Of a DNA stretch of 9,217 bases, positions 6,630 to 9,217 are shown piece after piece (the stretch's first letter is position 1; every line of letters starts with the position of its first letter). The position numbers and the translations under genes were made by a program. Below the pieces are notes generated by a model. The model worked only from the letters and a program-made list of their open reading frames with translations, had not been told where the DNA came from and did no database searches. Source of the DNA: MADRE2 sp964397015 (GTDB lineage: Bacteria > Desulfobacterota > Desulfobacteria > Desulfobacterales > Desulfobacteraceae); NCBI GenBank assembly GCA_964397015.1, contig CAYNHL010000138.1, forward strand, positions 1 through 9,217. Reading direction: 5' to 3'.

Positions 6630-6693
6630 ATTGTATTTTTACGGCTAAAAACGATTTACCATTGATTATTTTTCACGGCAGGAGCATTCATTC

Positions 6694-6975
6694 ATGGCAT
6701 TGACCAAAACCGTTATAGCGGAACGTATCCAGGACCGGCTCAACTTTTCGAGAACAGAAACCTATGACATCCTTGAAGAATTCCTGGAGATTATCAAATC
6801 CACCATTGAAAGCGGTGAAGATATCATGATCAGTGGATTTGGCAAATTCTGTGTCAACGAAAAAAGCGTCAGAAAAGGCAGGAACCCGGCCACCAATGAA
6901 GAAATGATTCTACCCGCCAGGCGGGTCGTAACATTCAAGTGCTCCGGCAGGCTCCGGGACATGATCAACAAGTAA
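6694..6975 (+). CDS. ihfA: Integration host factor alpha-like DNA-bending protein (HU/IHF family)
   Basis: A 93-residue nucleoid protein of the HU/IHF fold. It begins MALTK as IHF alpha does. It carries the SGFGKF turn (47-52), the GRNP tip of the DNA-clasping beta arm (62-65, with the intercalating proline at 65) and the IHF-alpha-like ARRVVTF segment (75-81). IHF bends DNA sharply as an alpha/beta heterodimer and helps sigma-54 promoters, recombination and replication. CAGGAG lies nine bases before ATG 6694. The last 11 bases overlap the 3' end of the convergent hydrolase gene. It could instead be a homodimeric HU-like paralogue, since many related bacteria have several family members. No pheT or partner gene lies beside it, unlike the common pheT-ihfA arrangement. 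Confidence 0.88.
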   Translation: MALTKTVIAERIQDRLNFSRTETYDILEEFLEIIKSTIESGEDIMISGFGKFCVNEKSVRKGRNPATNEEMILPARRVVTFKCSGRLRDMINK

Positions 6976-7885
6976 CCAATTCTCCTACATCATTGTTAAA
7001 AAATGTGTGAACCTTTCTCCAGAACGGCTCCCGGATGGCCGCGGTTTCAAACATGATCTCGTGAAATGCCCCGGCCACGGGATAGAACACACCGTTTCCA
7101 AGCAGTTTACAAAAGCGTTTCTGGGCATTGAAAGATACAACCCTGTCCTTTTGAGCGCCTGCGATCAGTACCGGTGTCCTGATGGCGGCGGCATATCCGG
7201 GCTGGTGAATATGCCGTATGGAGTCAAAGGCCGCATTCAGCCATCCCCATGTCACGCCTTGGATTGCCAGGTCCGGATTTTTTTCGATCTCCTGCTGCTG
7301 AATCAAGAAACCGTTCCTGTCATGGGTCAATCTATTTGACTTAAAACCAGTATTTTTAAAGGCACGAATCCGGCCTCCGGGAACAAAATTCTTATCCTGT
7401 CCGCCACGGCAGGCCTGCCGGGCAATTATAGAAAGCGGCAGTCGGATCATTTCAAAAAAGCGCAGGTCAATCAGGGGAGATACCAGGACGGCTTTGTCAA
7501 CTGCATCCGGGTGAGCGTGCATGAACCTGAGGGCCACATGTCCTCCTGTTGAATGGCCCAGCATGTATACCGGCATGTCACGGGATGGCAGGACCCTGTA
7601 AAACAGGATTTCAAGATCTGATACATAATCATTGAACGATGCCACATAACCTTTTTTCCGGTCGTCTGTTTCACGGGAGGACAGGCCCTGTCCCCGCCAG
7701 TCCAGGGAGACTACCCGGTATCCGGCCCGGGTCAGGCAGGATGCTATGGTTTGATATTTTTCAATGAATTCGGCTCGGCCCTGAAGCAGAAGAACCAGGG
7801 CCACCGGATCTGCCGGCGCGCCGCGCGCAATTGCATAACGGATATCGAGATGGTCCGGAGTACTAAAATACCGGAAGTCAAACAC
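6965..7885 (-). CDS. Alpha/beta hydrolase, lysophospholipase/monoacylglycerol lipase type
   Basis: A 306-residue serine hydrolase of the PldB-like/Hydrolase_4 group. The nucleophile elbow GHSTGG places Ser112; the acid is probably Asp247 (AGAQKDRVV) and the base His275 (AGAFHEIMF). The oxyanion-region segment LLLQGRAEFIEKY (32-44) and LDWRGQGLSS (61-70) fit the group, although the usual LHG is LQG here. I see no signal peptide or membrane segment, so it is probably cytoplasmic or peripheral. Likely substrates are lysophospholipids or monoacylglycerols, but specificity cannot be read from sequence. Translation seems to start at GTG 7885, two bases after the stop of the diguanylate cyclase gene, with only a weak GGA upstream. 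That suggests translational coupling. It ends inside the 3' end of ihfA, with no terminator visible. Confidence 0.9.
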   Translation of the reverse strand: MFDFRYFSTPDHLDIRYAIARGAPADPVALVLLLQGRAEFIEKYQTIASCLTRAGYRVVSLDWRGQGLSSRETDDRKKGYVASFNDYVSDLEILFYRVLPSRDMPVYMLGHSTGGHVALRFMHAHPDAVDKAVLVSPLIDLRFFEMIRLPLSIIARQACRGGQDKNFVPGGRIRAFKNTGFKSNRLTHDRNGFLIQQQEIEKNPDLAIQGVTWGWLNAAFDSIRHIHQPGYAAAIRTPVLIAGAQKDRVVSFNAQKRFCKLLGNGVFYPVAGAFHEIMFETAAIREPFWRKVHTFFNNDVGELVTC

Positions 7886-7887
7886 CT

Positions 7888-9183
7888 CTATATTCCGATA
7901 CTTCCGATATTAACCTGGTTACGGCCGTTTTCCTTGGCTCTGTACAGCGCCTTGTCCGCCATTTCCACCAGTTGCCCGGGAGTACCTGTGTCATCGGGCA
8001 TCATGCTTGCCACGCCGAGACTCAAGGTGACATGGGAACACACGTTGGACGCTTCGTGGGCGATACACAGGAATTCAACAGCCTTCCGGGCCGATTCGGC
8101 AACTGCGCATGCCCCTTTTGTGTCTGTATCTGGCAGGATCATGGCAAATTCTTCTCCCCCGTAGCGGGCCACCAGGTCGGAAGCCCGGTGAACTGATTTC
8201 TGGATGGCCTGGGCCACCTGTATCAGGCAGTCATCCCCTGCCTGGTGACCATATGTATCATTGAAAAATTTAAAAAAATCAATATCCGACAATACGACGG
8301 ATAACATTTTTTTCTCGCGGAAGGCCCTGCGCCATTCTGTTTCCAGATATTCATCAAACCTGCGTCGGTTGGGAATCTTGGTCAGACCATCCATGACAGC
8401 CAGCATCTGAAGTTTGTCATGGGCTTTTTTCAAGGCCTGTTCTGTCCTGACGATTTCGGAAATATCGATGGCAAAACCGTTAAAACCGTTCTTGCGGCCG
8501 TTGCCGTCCCTGGTGGTTTTGGCATAGCACAATGCCCATACAAATGTGTTGTCCTTGCGCTTGAGCCGGCACCGGAACCGGGTCAACTCCTCGGCCTCGT
8601 TGACACTGTTTTTGAATTCCTGGCCCCGTTCAGGGTCATAGAACATCTGCTCCCAGAACCTGGTTATATTTTCAGTGACCGCTTCCGAAGATTCATATCC
8701 GAGCATCCAGGCAAACTCGGGATTGGCCTGCTCGATCCGGCAGTCGGAATTGACATGAAAAATACCTATGGGGGCAAAACCCACCACGTCCTGGACATAT
8801 TGCTGCTGAAGCTGAAGCTGCCTGCGGTCCCGAAGCCGGGAGGAAATATCCTTGCACAAAATAGCCACGCCGAGCCGGTCGCCTTTAGTGTTGACAATGG
8901 CGGTGTAATAAAGGTCACATGGAATTTTCTCCCCGGCGCTGCTGACGTACTCGACGGTCTTGAACTGTGTGCCCGAACAATGGGTCAACTCTCTTCTGGT
9001 AATCGGTACGAGCTCATAAAGGTACCTGCCCATGGTTTCATCTTCACAATACCCGAAAATATTGGTTGCCCCGGCATTCCAGGACAGTACCTGCAGGTCG
9101 CTGTTGGCTTCCACGTAAGCCAGTTTTGCCTGACCGATAAGGTTGCCCAGGGTCAGTATGCGGTCGAATAATTTTAAATCCAT
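7888..9183 (-). CDS. Diguanylate cyclase with two PAS domains (PAS-PAS-GGDEF)
   Basis: A 431-residue protein predicted to make cyclic-di-GMP from two GTP. Residues of about 10-115 and 125-245 look like two PAS sensor domains (the second with PIGIFHV and LGYESSE, ending GFAIDISE). A short helical linker (245-262) leads to the GGDEF domain. That domain begins with DGLTKIPNRRRFD (265-277), has metal-binding Asp300/Asp302 (SDIDFF) and an active-site GGEEF at 342-346. An inhibitory I-site RxxD (Arg333-Asp336) lies five residues before it, so product feedback is likely. No transmembrane helix or signal peptide is seen, so the PAS domains should sense something in the cytoplasm. ATG 9183 is the first start after an in-frame TAA; its ribosome binding site is weak. 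The hydrolase gene follows after two bases. Confidence 0.95.
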   Translation of the reverse strand: MDLKLFDRILTLGNLIGQAKLAYVEANSDLQVLSWNAGATNIFGYCEDETMGRYLYELVPITRRELTHCSGTQFKTVEYVSSAGEKIPCDLYYTAIVNTKGDRLGVAILCKDISSRLRDRRQLQLQQQYVQDVVGFAPIGIFHVNSDCRIEQANPEFAWMLGYESSEAVTENITRFWEQMFYDPERGQEFKNSVNEAEELTRFRCRLKRKDNTFVWALCYAKTTRDGNGRKNGFNGFAIDISEIVRTEQALKKAHDKLQMLAVMDGLTKIPNRRRFDEYLETEWRRAFREKKMLSVVLSDIDFFKFFNDTYGHQAGDDCLIQVAQAIQKSVHRASDLVARYGGEEFAMILPDTDTKGACAVAESARKAVEFLCIAHEASNVCSHVTLSLGVASMMPDDTGTPGQLVEMADKALYRAKENGRNQVNIGSIGI

Positions 9184-9217
9184 GTTTTTTGCTTAATCGT
9201 TCTTGATTTACGGCCGA

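Noticed and set aside
6476..6693. Possible riboswitch or purine operator in the purB/ihfA gap
   Set aside because: I found no guanine/adenine riboswitch-like stems and no clear PurR-type palindrome. The gap is explained by two divergent promoters.
8419..9171. Plus-strand open frame of 250 codons antisense to the diguanylate cyclase gene
   Set aside because: It mirrors the PAS and GGDEF coding sequence and has no recognisable domain or start signals.

Overview
This 9.2 kb stretch looks like ordinary chromosome of a Gram-negative bacterium, most likely a deltaproteobacterium (Desulfobacterota, perhaps a Desulfobacter-like sulfate reducer). The taxonomic guess is inference. It rests on an IHF-alpha-type protein, a REC-DUF3369-HD-GYP regulator, a PAS-PAS-GGDEF protein, an E. 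coli-length PurB, moderate GC content and a sigma-54-like promoter. I see no rRNA, tRNA, CRISPR array, insertion sequence or phage gene.

Layout. Left edge to 924 (minus): an ornithine cyclodeaminase/mu-crystallin family oxidoreductase, cut by the window edge just before its C-terminus. 1081-1683 (plus): a Nudix-superfamily predicted phosphoesterase, divergent from the first gene. 1725-2006 (minus): a small TrpR-family DNA-binding protein. 2064-2108: a compact palindromic, REP-like element. 2134-3243 (minus): alanine dehydrogenase (ald), preceded by a good sigma-54 -24/-12 candidate and an upstream inverted repeat. 3492-3527: an intrinsic terminator. 3532-5109 (minus): a response regulator with an HD-GYP cyclic-di-GMP phosphodiesterase output. 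5099-6475 (minus): purB, whose stop overlaps the regulator's start. 6694-6975 (plus): an IHF-alpha-like DNA-bending protein, divergent from purB. 6965-7885 (minus): an alpha/beta hydrolase of the lysophospholipase/monoacylglycerol lipase type, overlapping the ihfA 3' end. 7888-9183 (minus): a PAS-PAS-GGDEF diguanylate cyclase directly upstream of the hydrolase.

How the genes may work together. There are three probable minus-strand transcription units: ald with the TrpR-like gene, purB with the HD-GYP regulator, and the GGDEF protein with the hydrolase. A cyclic-di-GMP synthase and a cyclic-di-GMP phosphodiesterase lie about 2.8 kb apart, each coupled to a metabolic enzyme gene. Amino-acid nitrogen metabolism is represented by Ald and possibly by the ornithine cyclodeaminase-family enzyme.

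I did not find a convincing new multi-gene system. The most worthwhile observations are the sigma-54/upstream-repeat arrangement at ald, the purB/HD-GYP overlap, the TrpR-like regulator without trp genes, and the palindrome with two mutually exclusive folds.
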